Source of the DNA: Pyropia haitanensis
Taxonomy: Eukaryota; Rhodophyta; Bangiophyceae; Bangiales; Bangiaceae
Direction of reading: 5' to 3'
DNA: 64,000 bases
NCBI GenBank assembly: GCA_008729055.1
Contig: SDUX01000004.1
Location: 868,001-932,000 of the forward strand
Of this stretch, positions 11,062 to 20,575 are shown piece after piece (position 1 is the stretch's first letter; each line of letters begins with the position of its first letter). A model generated the notes under the pieces. The model was not told the origin of the DNA. It did not search any database and saw only the letters and a list, made by a program, of their open reading frames with translations. The translations under genes were made by a program, and so were the position numbers.

Positions 11062-14000
11062 TTCCCCCTGACCGCGGCAAACCCCAACCAACACCTCGGT
11101 GTTGGACGTCGATCCTCAACAAGGCGTACCGTCACTACACGGTTCCCCTGTGTCTGGGGCCTGCCCCAGAACACATGCGTGCGATGCGGCCCACGCTGGA
11201 TACAGGGGCGGGTCTCAACCTCATTCGGGTTGACCAACTTCCGGCGAACTGGACCTCGTTCGCGTCCAAGAATCGACGGACGCCCAAGGTGGTTGACGCC
11301 AGTGGCAACCCCCTTCCCATCCTGGCGGCGATCAACATCATCGTCGACTCCGGGCACGTTAAGATGGTCTCAACGTTCCACGTCGTCAAGGAGTTGGCCG
11401 TCCCGGCCATCTTGGGTACCCGGTTCATCAACCAGCACGTGGAGGCTATTTACCCACGTCTCAACAAGGTGTACTGGACCGACCCCAGTTCACCTGTCTC
11501 GGTTTGCATGCCCATCTTGGACACGCACTGCGTTCAACGGCAACAGGGCAAGGTCCGTCTGGCTAAGCGGACGACCTTGCCGCCGTTCACCGAAGTGTTC
11601 GCGGCAGCCAACAGCGACATCACCGGGTTGATCCATGTGACCACCAACTCAAGATTGCACCAAGGTCACCAAGTCATCTTGGCGAATGGGGTCGCCTGCA
11701 CCTTGCCTGCCGTGCCCTTCCAGGTACGATTGTGCAACGTCGGCGCGACAACCAGGTACCTCAAGAAAGGTACCGTCCTCGGGTCAGCGGAGATGTACGA
11801 GGGGCCAGTCATCGCCACGGTCGATGAGAAGCCCCAACCTTCGCAAGATAAGCCCGCGCCGTCGGTCGACTCAGTCGACCTCGCGGACGCTCCGAAGCAC
11901 CTCCACAAGCGTATCCGGAGGATGCTCGAGCAGCATCAGGTCATGTGGAGCGGCAAGCTGGGGACGATCCACGCCACCGTTCATCGGATTGAAACCGATG
12001 ACAAGGTCATCCCGATCCACCAGGCCCCCTACCGGACGGGCCTGCGCAAGAGGGAGATCATCACGGACTGCATCAACGCCATGCTCAAGCAGGAAGTGAT
12101 ACGGCCAAGCCACAGCGACTGGTCAAGCCCAGTCGTGGTCGTGCCCAAGAAGAACGGCAAGCCGAGGTTCTGCATCGACTACCGACGGCTGAACGCCGTC
12201 ACCAAGAAGGATACCTATCCCATTCCTAGGATGGATGATTGCCTCGACTCGTTGGGCGAGGCGCAGTTCTTCTCGACACTTGATTGCACAGCCGGTTACT
12301 GGCAAGTGCCACTCCGAAAGGAGGACCAAGAGAAGACCGCCTTCGCATGTCACGACGGACTCTTCGAATGGGTCGTCATGCCGTTCGGGCTGACGAATGC
12401 CCCGGCAACGTTCCAGCGAGCCCTGGACATCATCTTGTCTGGCCTCAAGTGGCAGATATGTCTTGTTTACCTTGACGACGTCATCGTGTTCTCCAAGTCC
12501 GCCGAGGAACACGTCCGCCACCTGGACGTAGTCTTGACACGCCTACGTAAAGCAGGCGTCACACTCAACCTTGAGAAGTGTGCCTTCTTCAAGAAAGAAG
12601 TCGAGTACCTCGGTCACTTGGTCTGCCCCGGCCAACTCAAGGTGCACAACAAGAACACCGAGGCCCTCAAACGGGCCACCTTCCCCAAGACGAAGACCCA
12701 TATGAAGAGCTTCCTCGGCGCCTGCAACGTCTACCGACGCTTCGTCAAGGACTTCGCCAAGAGAGCGAGACCATTAACCGAGCTGACCAAGAACGACGTC
12801 GGCCCGGATCTGCCTGAACCAACGGCAGAACAACTCGCGGCGTTTGAAGACCTCAAACAAGCCTTGGTGACACCGCCGGTGCTCACCATCCCGCACCCCA
12901 CCCGTCGATTCGTGGTCGACGTCGACGCGTGCGCGGACCAGCTCGGGTGCGCCTTGTTGCAAGAACAAGAAGATGGACAGCTGCAACCGGTGGGCTACTA
13001 CAGCCGCACGCTGAAGCCGGCCGAGCAGAACTACTGCACGACGGAACGCGAATGCCTTGGACTTGTGTGGGGAGTGCTGACCTTACGGCACTTCTTGGAC
13101 GGCAACAAGTTCACGGTGCGAACGGACCATCAGGCACTCAGGTGGATCTACAATACCACCGACCCAAGCAGCCGGTTGATGCGATGGCGCCTCCGCTTGG
13201 CCGAGTTCACCTTCGACGTCTTGTACAAGCCTGGTGCAAGTCATCATGCACCCGACTTCTTGTCACGGACGCGCACCGGCGCCCTTGACGACTCGGATCT
13301 CGACGACGAGATCCCATGCTTGGCTCTGGCCGAGACGGCCAGAAGCTTGCAGAGGGGGCGGTACACCCACGCGGTACGGCTGACGCCGGTCGCGTTTGAG
13401 GACGTAGTAGCGGACCAGGCGACCGACGCCTTGTGCAAGGTCATCCGCAAGAAGATGGCCGCAGGCAAGGCCCCCAACTTCTCGGTGAAGGACGGCGCGC
13501 TCTACCGAGAGGGCCTCGACGGGGACCAGCTTGTGGTCCCGCACAAGCATCGGGCGAGGTTGCTCCACTTGGCCCACTTCCCGACCACGGAAGGACATCC
13601 GGGATCGAACCGGATGTACTACTCCATGCGGCGCCGGTTCTACTGGCCGTCGATGGCCACCGACGCCTACGGAGTGGTCACGCGGTGCGCCGCATGTGCA
13701 CAGAGCCGGCTTGCGTTGCGACGCCACACGGCGCCGATGAGGCTGTTCCCGGCGACCGAGCCGTTGACGGAAGTCAACGTCGACATCCTCGGGCCGCTGC
13801 CTGTCTCGTTGACGCGCAACAAGTACGTGTTGGCATTCACCGACCGCTTCTCCAAGGTCGTCCGTTGCGTCGCCCTGAAGAAGGTGACCGCTGTCACGGT
13901 AGCCTCGGCGTTGGTGGAGGTATGGGTGGCCAGCTACGGGCCACCCGACGTGCTCCTGTCGGATCAAGGAAGCCAGTTCATGTCGAAGTTCTTCATCGCC

Positions 14001-15563
14001 GTGTGCCGGACCCTTGGCATTGAGACAAGGGAGTCGACGCCGTACCACCCGCAGACAAACGGGCAGGTGGAGCGGTACAACCGCACCATCGTCAAGCAGC
14101 TCCGGCACTACGTTGCGGATAACCCGCAACGGTGGGATGAGCTCCTACCCATCCTCACGTACGCGTACAACACGCAGCCGCATCGATCGACGGGCGTGGC
14201 ACCGTTCGAGCTGGTCATCCCCAGACGGATCCCGAACCTCACGGTGCACAGCCCGCCACCCGGTGTGTCTATCCAGGCACACGGCACCACCAAGGACGGC
14301 TCGCCCTTGTCGGTCAAGCGCTCCTTCATGGCCCGGCTCCGCAAGACCATACCCAAGGTGGCCGAGGCTCTGCGCAAGACGCAGCAGCGCTACAAGAAGA
14401 CGTACGACAAGAACCTTGCCACCCGGAACAAGGATGTCAAGATCGGCGACTACGTGTACCTGAAGGCACACCAACGCGAGCACAAGTTGTCCAGCCCCAC
14501 GAACGGGCCGTTCCTTGTCGTCGACCTGGACGACAAGACGTTCGTTGTCCAGGTGGGGGACGAGGAGAGCAGAGTGTCATGGGACCAAGCGACGCCAGCC
14601 CCAAGACCCGATGCAGCCGGCGAAGCCGACGCCACTCCTCATGCCCTGCTCAAGGACAAGGTGAACTTGTCCGACCGTCCATCCGTGATGGACGACTACC
14701 TCATCGACAAGCTCGTCGGGTATCGATGCGTCGATGGGGAGCACCAAGCCAAGGTGCGGTGGTGGGGGTACCAGAGCAACGACGACGTGTGGACGCCGCT
14801 CGGCGACCTGCCGAAGCACTTGGTCCTGCGGTACCTGCGGAACCAGAACAAGCAAGTGCCGGGGTACGAGTGGTCACCAACTAAGATGACACTCCGGTCG
14901 CAGAGCCAAGGCCTCCCACACCCGGACGCCCGCGTGAACGCGGTGACCCCCAGCGTCAGGTGGGTGCCAACCATCATCGCCTTCCACCAATCGCCCGACG
15001 GTCACGTCCAAGCGCGACTCATCTGGACCCACCCGCGCGGGCAGGTGGGCGAGGTCATCCCCCTGTACTACCTACGCAGTACATTCCCCACGAACTTCCC
15101 CCGTAACATACCGGAGCGGGCGGACTGGACGGCTCCCCGAGCAATCGTGGACCGGTTGGAGAAGCTCCACGGGCCTCACACCATCGACTTGTTCGCCACT
15201 CGGGCGAACAAGAGGTTTGAGCGGTTCGGCTCCAAGGAGTGCGAGCCCGGGGCCGAGTGGCGTGACTCAATGAGTCACGACTGGGCGCCCCACAACGCGT
15301 GGGCGAACCCCCCGACCTCGCTCCTCCCGGAGATTGCCGAGCGACTGGCAAGTGGCCCTCCATTGGCCCTCACCCTCCTCGCTCCCCGGTGGGAAGCGCA
15401 AGAATGGTTCAGTATCTTCATGAACCGATGCTTCGAGTACGAGGAGTTACCCTTGGAGTGCTTCCCCCGCTCGCCCGCGAGTCCCGACCTATGGGTGGCT
15501 AAGCACCCACCGGTCTGGACCACGATAGTATTTCGCTTTGAGCGAAATCATGCCGGCGAGTAG
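11019..15563 (+). CDS. pol: Retrotransposon Pol: protease, RT, RNase H, integrase, chromodomain, Dam-like domain
   Basis: Polyprotein in the -1 frame relative to gag; the frame is open from 10887, but the frameshift places translation from about 11019. Domains by nucleotide position: aspartic protease with LDTGAG near 11196; reverse transcriptase with CIDYRRL near 12172 and catalytic YLDD near 12469; RNase H starting VVDVDACADQ near 12912; integrase zinc finger HxxH...CAAC near 13565-13700; integrase core with D in VNVDILG near 13780, D in LSDQGSQF near 13950 and E in GQVERYN near 14065; chromodomain-like KVRWWGY...DVWTPL near 14690-14850; then a C-terminal region with IDLFATRANK near 15184 and ANPPTS near 15300. 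All catalytic residues looked for are present and the frame is uninterrupted, so it may be active. The last domain is not a standard gypsy component. Confidence 0.92.
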   Translation, partial: GKLSGRSREPGAADLPPDRGKPQPTPRCWTSILNKAYRHYTVPLCLGPAPEHMRAMRPTLDTGAGLNLIRVDQLPANWTSFASKNRRTPKVVDASGNPLPILAAINIIVDSGHVKMVSTFHVVKELAVPAILGTRFINQHVEAIYPRLNKVYWTDPSSPVSVCMPILDTHCVQRQQGKVRLAKRTTLPPFTEVFAAANSDITGLIHVTTNSRLHQGHQVILANGVACTLPAVPFQVRLCNVGATTRYLKKGTVLGSAEMYEGPVIATVDEKPQPSQDKPAPSVDSVDLADAPKHLHKRIRRMLEQHQVMWSGKLGTIHATVHRIETDDKVIPIHQAPYRTGLRKREIITDCINAMLKQEVIRPSHSDWSSPVVVVPKKNGKPRFCIDYRRLNAVTKKDTYPIPRMDDCLDSLGEAQFFSTLDCTAGYWQVPLRKEDQEKTAFACHDGLFEWVVMPFGLTNAPATFQRALDIILSGLKWQICLVYLDDVIVFSKSAEEHVRHLDVVLTRLRKAGVTLNLEKCAFFKKEVEYLGHLVCPGQLKVHNKNTEALKRATFPKTKTHMKSFLGACNVYRRFVKDFAKRARPLTELTKNDVGPDLPEPTAEQLAAFEDLKQALVTPPVLTIPHPTRRFVVDVDACADQLGCALLQEQEDGQLQPVGYYSRTLKPAEQNYCTTERECLGLVWGVLTLRHFLDGNKFTVRTDHQALRWIYNTTDPSSRLMRWRLRLAEFTFDVLYKPGASHHAPDFLSRTRTGALDDSDLDDEIPCLALAETARSLQRGRYTHAVRLTPVAFEDVVADQATDALCKVIRKKMAAGKAPNFSVKDGALYREGLDGDQLVVPHKHRARLLHLAHFPTTEGHPGSNRMYYSMRRRFYWPSMATDAYGVVTRCAACAQSRLALRRHTAPMRLFPATEPLTEVNVDILGPLPVSLTRNKYVLAFTDRFSKVVRCVALKKVTAVTVASALVEVWVASYGPPDVLLSDQGSQFMSKFFIAVCRTLGIETRESTPYHPQTNGQVERYNRTIVKQLRHYVADNPQRWDELLPILTYAYNTQPHRSTGVAPFELVIPRRIPNLTVHSPPPGVSIQAHGTTKDGSPLSVKRSFMARLRKTIPKVAEALRKTQQRYKKTYDKNLATRNKDVKIGDYVYLKAHQREHKLSSPTNGPFLVVDLDDKTFVVQVGDEESRVSWDQATPAPRPDAAGEADATPHALLKDKVNLSDRPSVMDDYLIDKLVGYRCVDGEHQAKVRWWGYQSNDDVWTPLGDLPKHLVLRYLRNQNKQVPGYEWSPTKMTLRSQSQGLPHPDARVNAVTPSVRWVPTIIAFHQSPDGHVQARLIWTHPRGQVGEVIPLYYLRSTFPTNFPRNIPERADWTAPRAIVDRLEKLHGPHTIDLFATRANKRFERFGSKECEPGAEWRDSMSHDWAPHNAWANPPTSLLPEIAERLASGPPLALTLLAPRWEAQEWFSIFMNRCFEYEELPLECFPRSPASPDLWVAKHPPVWTTIVFRFERNHAGE

Positions 15564-15669
15564 CAGAGTAACAAGACGATTCATGAGTACCTGGGCGTCC
15601 CTATAGGACTAGCCCCTCCCCCTCTTTCCCCACCAACTTCACCCGACACGCGGGAGCCTCCTACACCCT

Positions 15670-18626
15670 TCACTCACCCCCCTCACCCCAGATGTCAGCC
15701 ACGTTGAAGCGGCCCGATGACCCCTCGCCGGGGTCATTCATCACCTCATCCAAGGCGGTGCGGAACCGGTCGTACAACAACGACCGCGACGCCGCGTCCA
15801 GCGCGGCGTCTGCCAGGGACCGCGACGCCACCTCAAAGGTGGCGCCATCCAGCCGGTCCACCTCCAAGCGTAGTGCCTGCTGCATCACGCGTACCGTCTC
15901 GCACCAGGCACGGTTGATCAGACGCGCCGGGAGGTGCATGCGCTTCAACTCGCGCAGGTCCTCCGAGCGGAAGAGTCGGCGGAACGCCGACTCGTCCGCC
16001 GGCGACGCGACCAACGGCACCTTCCCGGGGCCAGCCCTGTACCCCTCCGGGGTACACGACCGATACCGGGACCCCGTGGGAGAGAGCGACCGCGAGGCGT
16101 GGCGAGACCCGCGCTCGCGCCGACGCCGGGACGCCGAGCGCGACGACGACGGCGACGAATGCCGCCGTCGGTGAGTCGACCGCGTCTCCGCCGTCGACTC
16201 CGACCCGTCCTGCTGTCGGCCGGGACGGCGAGAATGACGACGGCGGCGTGAAGATCGCCCCCGCGCACGGCTCGGGGTCGCCGGTGAAGGCGACCGCTCA
16301 CGTCGACCGCGGCATGCGCTAGCCGTGTCCTCAGAACGGCTGTGCCGGCGGCGCGGACGGGATCGGCGGCTCTCGGAAGCGCCCGGGCCCGAGGCGTTGC
16401 CGCGGCGACCCCTCTTCCCGCGGACGGGGCTGCCAAAGTCCCCCGCCCCGGCAGCGTCCCCAGCCGGAGGACGCTCGCCCGGCCCCCCTGCCGTGCCCGA
16501 TGGGGGAGGCCGGCCCCGACCCGACGTGTGTGGCGCCCGGCCGCCACCCCGTCCGCCCCGACCGCGTCCGCGGCTACGCGCGGACCCTTCGTGCCGGGAA
16601 GACCCCGGGGCGTCTTCGTCCCCGCTGGTGGCCCAACGACGTTGTGCCTCCGCCGCCGCCTCTTGCTGCGCCGCGAACGCCGTAGCGCGCTCGCGGGCCG
16701 CGCTGGCAGCCTCGGAGGCGTGCTCCGCTGCCGCTGCCTCGGCCGCCTTCTCGGCGGCCGTCGCCGCAGCAGCCGCCTGAGCCGCCGCAGCATGCGCCGC
16801 CTCATCGTCGTCTTGTCGACAACGATCCGCGTCCGCCGCCGGGACGCCCGCGGCCCCTGACGGTGACGCCGGCGGTAGGCCCGCCCGCCCTCGGCCCGGA
16901 CGAGGGCCCGCCGCCCCCCCGGCCCGATGGGCTCCCCAAGCGGATCCTCCCGACGGGGGAAGGAGGCACGGAAGCCGGCCGCCGACCGAAGCGGCCCGCG
17001 TTAAGCCGGTCGGCGTCCCGCCGACCTGCGGCGGCGTCGCGAGAGGGACCCGCGGACGACCCACGCTGGGCGCGTGCACGGGCCGCTGCCTGCGCTGCGC
17101 GGTTGGCAGCGCGAGCGCGCTGCCGCCCCTCTTCCCGCTCCTCCTGCTCCGCCGCCCTTGCCGCCTCCAACCGCTCCTCCGCCCGCATCGCGCTCTCGCG
17201 CAACGCCTCTTGGCGCCGCCCACGGAGATGCTCAAGGAGTGCGCGAACCTCGTCGTCGGCGCCCGCGCCGACGTCGGGCCACCCGTTGCCTTCGCACCCG
17301 CCGAAGGGGAGGCGTCGCCGCCATCCACGTCGATGGGCGCCTCCGCGCCCCCTGACGCGTTGAGGTCCGGGCGACGTAGGGGACCGTCGCCCTCCAACTC
17401 GTCGGCCTTGGGAAGCCCGGGAGGGATTCCAGGGCCGCGAACCCGTACTCCTGGTCCGGCGTGTACTGGACCAGCACCTCCCGGGCGGCGTCCCCCACTC
17501 CCCCAACGTCCACCCACGCGTGACGTGCGACCAGGGGAACGCCAAGGCCCCCGTGACGCCACCGACTGAAGGCCAAGGCGACCCAGGGGGTGACCCCTCT
17601 TGGAGATCGTCCAACGGCAACCGGGAGAAGTGCTCAAGCAGGGTGCGCTTCAAGCGCACCAGCACTCCCCGCTCCCGGAGGGCTTGGAACCAGACGGCGG
17701 CGTGGTCGAGCACCATCTCCGTGGACACTATGGTCCACGCGACGTGGCTTGCGTCCTCAAGGTAGGAGTACACGTACTCCGCCAAACAAGGGCATGGCCG
17801 GAGGGGAGCTCAAGCCCGCGTCCACAAACAACTCGGGCAGGGGCACGAGTTCCTCAGCCGCCGCGGGTCGGGTGGCATCTAACCACCCAGCCCACAAGGG
17901 GCAGAGGAACCCGCAGGCCGTCGCCACCACTTGGCGACGGCTGACGATGCTGGACGGACGGCGGCGGCCGGCTAGGTAGCCCCCGCCGCGCACCGACATG
18001 TCCATGTCGACCGGGCAGCTCTCCGAGTACGACACCGTGGCGTGGTGTCGTAGGAGGGCACTCAACCCGACGAGGGCGGCCCGCGTGGCGGATGTCGGGG
18101 TGTACATCATGTCCAACCCCTCGTAGAGATCCCCCTCTACGAAGCGGGCCCGAGGCCACTCCCGCCGCACGCGGTCGAACGCCAGCGCGGCCGCGTGCAC
18201 CGGGGAGGAGTGCCGCCGCTCGTAGTGCTTGCACGCTACGAGGAAGAGGTTGCGCACCCACGGCTGCAGCCCCTCCTCGCGCGTCTCTTGACGGAGCACC
18301 TCGTTGGCAAACGCCAACGCCATGAAGGTGACCGCCTGCACGCCCGGCTGCCCCGTGGACGGAATGCCGTGCACGTCATGTAGGCGGACGCTGTCGTACG
18401 TGGCGACGTGACCCGAGGTCGTCACGTCGACGAACCGGTCCGGGAGCGCCCACCCGGCCTCGGCCACACGGCGGAGGCACGCACGGTGATGCTCGCGGGC
18501 GACGCGCAGCAGCTCCGCGTTGATGAACGCCGGCGACATGAACCCCGGTCGGGGCACCCACTCCGACAAGGGGCGGAAGACGATCTCCCCCGCCATGCCG
18601 CTGCGCCACCGGTGCGGTACCGGCAT
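15670..18626 (-). pseudogene. Antisense accessory gene inside the retrotransposon, frame-broken
   Basis: On the minus strand between pol and the 3' LTR, coding-like sequence runs for about 3 kb but changes frame several times. It starts at the ATG 18626 (289 codons in one frame), continues from 17785 (EYVYSYLEDASHVAW), then through two more frames, and finishes in a 655-codon open frame ending at 15670. In order it has a globular N-terminal part without recognised domains, an Ala/Glu/Arg-rich coiled-coil-like stretch (RALLEHLRGRRQEALRESA, about 17200-17270), an RS-rich basic region (about 16080-16350), and a compact C-terminal part ending FNVADIWGEGGE. Antisense ORFs at this place are known from some plant gypsy elements. 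Function is unknown. The frame breaks lie at short runs of G or C and could be decay or sequence error. Confidence 0.6.
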
Positions 18627-18681
18627 CGTCCGTCAACACGACGGACGAAGCAACTTGGTCGCCGAGGGACGGCGACAAGCT

Positions 18682-18692
18682 AACACGGGGGG
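18682..18692 (+). other. Possible polypurine tract
   Basis: A short tract ending in six G residues lies two bases before the 3' LTR, where plus-strand primer formation would be expected. It is shorter than typical and contains two C residues. Confidence 0.45.
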
Positions 18693-18694
18693 TA

Positions 18695-19337
18695 TGTGGC
18701 ATATATACGCCTGGGGGGCGCGCAGGGGCCGTCCACGGCTAAGTGGACGGCACGCGCCGCAGCCCCACGGGCGGCCACACCCGCCGAGGGCGTCGTCGCA
18801 ACCCCTCTCCCCGACCCCTGTAAAAGGGTCGGGCGGCGCACCGGGCCCGAACGGTCGCGTCACGGGTGGGGCTAGCCCCCCCCCCTAGGTCGCTTGTGAT
18901 TGGGTCGAAGGCGTGCGCCGGCGGGCGATCCTTCGACCCGAGGGACAGCTCCCGGGCCGGGGGAGGACGGCCGCGGGAGCTGGATCGAGTACTCCCTGTG
19001 ACGATCGATAGGATCGACCTATCGATTGTGGTACGCCCTTTCGGGGGGTACTCACCAATTTCGCATGCAATTATCGTCTTGGAGGGATTTCGCTTCTATT
19101 TCTTAGGACAGGTCGACCCTGCCCGGTCGACCTGTCCGATCGAGGGTTGCGGCGGGCGCGCGCGTGCCTCTTCTGGGCACGCGACGGCGTTCTCGCCCCG
19201 CTTCTCCCTGCTCGTCAGGTCTAAACGTATCCTTCTTTGTCCCGTTTACTTGCCATAGTTTTGGCACTGCGGTTACGGGTTTGTGCGTCAACCCTCCCCC
19301 CTGACTACGGTACCCTGTGGACACCCGACTTGCCACA
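18695..19337 (+). repeat. 3' LTR
   Basis: 643-bp direct repeat of 8308-8950, apparently identical, including both hairpins. It is followed by the CTGT target duplication at 19338-19341 and then by the second part of the hAT gene. Confidence 0.93.
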
Positions 19338-19341
19338 CTGT

Positions 19342-20575
19342 CGGCAACCGTCTTCTTTTTACGCTGTGGGCGCCCACGGACCCTACACGCTGCCACGGTT
19401 TCCAATCTTGTGGAGCCGGGGCGGCGGCGTATCCGCGGCCTGCAGGCGTACAGTCGGACACGGTGGGTCGGGGAGGCCGGCACGATTGCAGCTGTGGAGG
19501 AAAACATCCCCGCGCTGCGCCACACACTGTTTTCAAACACCCTCTCCGAGAACCCGTTTGACGTCCCGACTAGCGTCACGGAGGCGCTGGAGCAGCCGAG
19601 CCGGGCCGCCATTGGCCAGTCCACCCCCTTCCTCACGACGCTGGCGGCGGTGGTGGCAGTGCTGGAAGCGGACGCCGCCCCATTGTCGTCGTATGCTGGG
19701 CTATTTGCCTGCCTGCGCTCGTCATTGGACACCCACTTCTCAGAACTTCCACCGGGGACACGAGCTGGCCTGCAACGTTGCTTGTCGGCACGCTACGCCG
19801 CATTTTCAGATCCACTGGTGGCCCTGGCGTTCTACCTGGACGGATTTTGGGGCCCTGCCCGCGGGCGCGTTGCCGGTCTGTTGTGGGCGGTCCGTGAGGG
19901 AGCGGGAGGGCAGACGCTACCCGAGCTCCGTGACGCGGCCATTGCGTCCCTGGCAGACGGCGACGCCGCATTGGGTGCTCGCCTGCAGGCAGAGCTGAGC
20001 GAGTTCCTGGCCTTTGCAGCGCAACCGGCACGGGAGGACAGCTGGCGGCGTTTACACCCGCGGAGCTGGTGGCGCCTCTACGGTGACCGCTTTGAGCTGT
20101 GGAATCCTATTTGCTTGCGCCTGTTTTCCTTTCCTGCGTCGGCTGCTGGCGGCGAGCGGGCCTTCAAGCGATTGCACCAGGTGCATACAGCTCGACGCAA
20201 CCGACTGTCCCCACACCTGGTTGACCAGCTGACCCGCATTGCCTTCAACAACGCGCAGTTGCGTCGCCCCGACCCTGTTACTGTTTTCTCGCGGTCGTCA
20301 ACCGAGCTCAAGCTACGCCATTTTTTTGTGCCAGCTGACAGTGCGGGAGAGGGGGGGGGCTTGGTGGACATGTGGGGGGCGTGGGCGGAGAGGGCGGAGC
20401 TGGTGCGTTGGGTGTGGATACAGTGGGCGGGGCTGGCGCCGACGCTGGAGCACCAGCGGCGGCAGCCGATGGCACGGATGGAAATGGGCTGGATGTTTGG
20501 GGTGAGGAAGAGGAGGCACCCCCTGATATTGACCCAGCCGACGTGGACGCGATTGTAGCTCAGTTATTGCTCTGA
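19342..20575 (+). pseudogene. hAT-superfamily transposase, 3' part
   Basis: Continues the interrupted frame: with one CTGT removed, the codon split at 8307 becomes TCG and the protein runs on without a break. It contains QAYSRTRWVGE, typical of the hAT region after the metal site, and the C-terminal hAT dimerisation domain, recognisable from FSFPASAAGGERAFKRLHQV and SPHLVDQLTRIAFNNAQLR (about 20120-20265). After a G9 run (20351-20359) the natural-looking acidic C-terminus is in another frame and ends at the TGA 20573-20575; the first frame would instead end at 20558 with an unlikely basic tail. Loss of function is certain because of the 11 kb insertion, whatever the status of the homopolymer shifts. 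Confidence 0.78.

Larger units (their letters stand above)
8308..19337 (+). mobile_element. Ty3/gypsy chromovirus LTR retrotransposon, complete
   Basis: Complete element of about 11.03 kb inserted in the hAT gene. The LTRs at 8308-8950 and 18695-19337 are both 643 bp, begin TGTGG, end CCACA and look identical. The host tetranucleotide CTGT is duplicated at 8304-8307 and 19338-19341. Order: 5' LTR, primer-binding site, gag, pol (protease, reverse transcriptase, RNase H, integrase, chromodomain, Dam-like domain), a 3 kb antisense ORF block, a short purine tract, 3' LTR. Domain order PR-RT-RH-IN places it in Ty3/gypsy (Metaviridae-type), and the chromodomain makes it a chromovirus. Identical LTRs and intact gag and pol imply a recent insertion. 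Confidence 0.95.
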
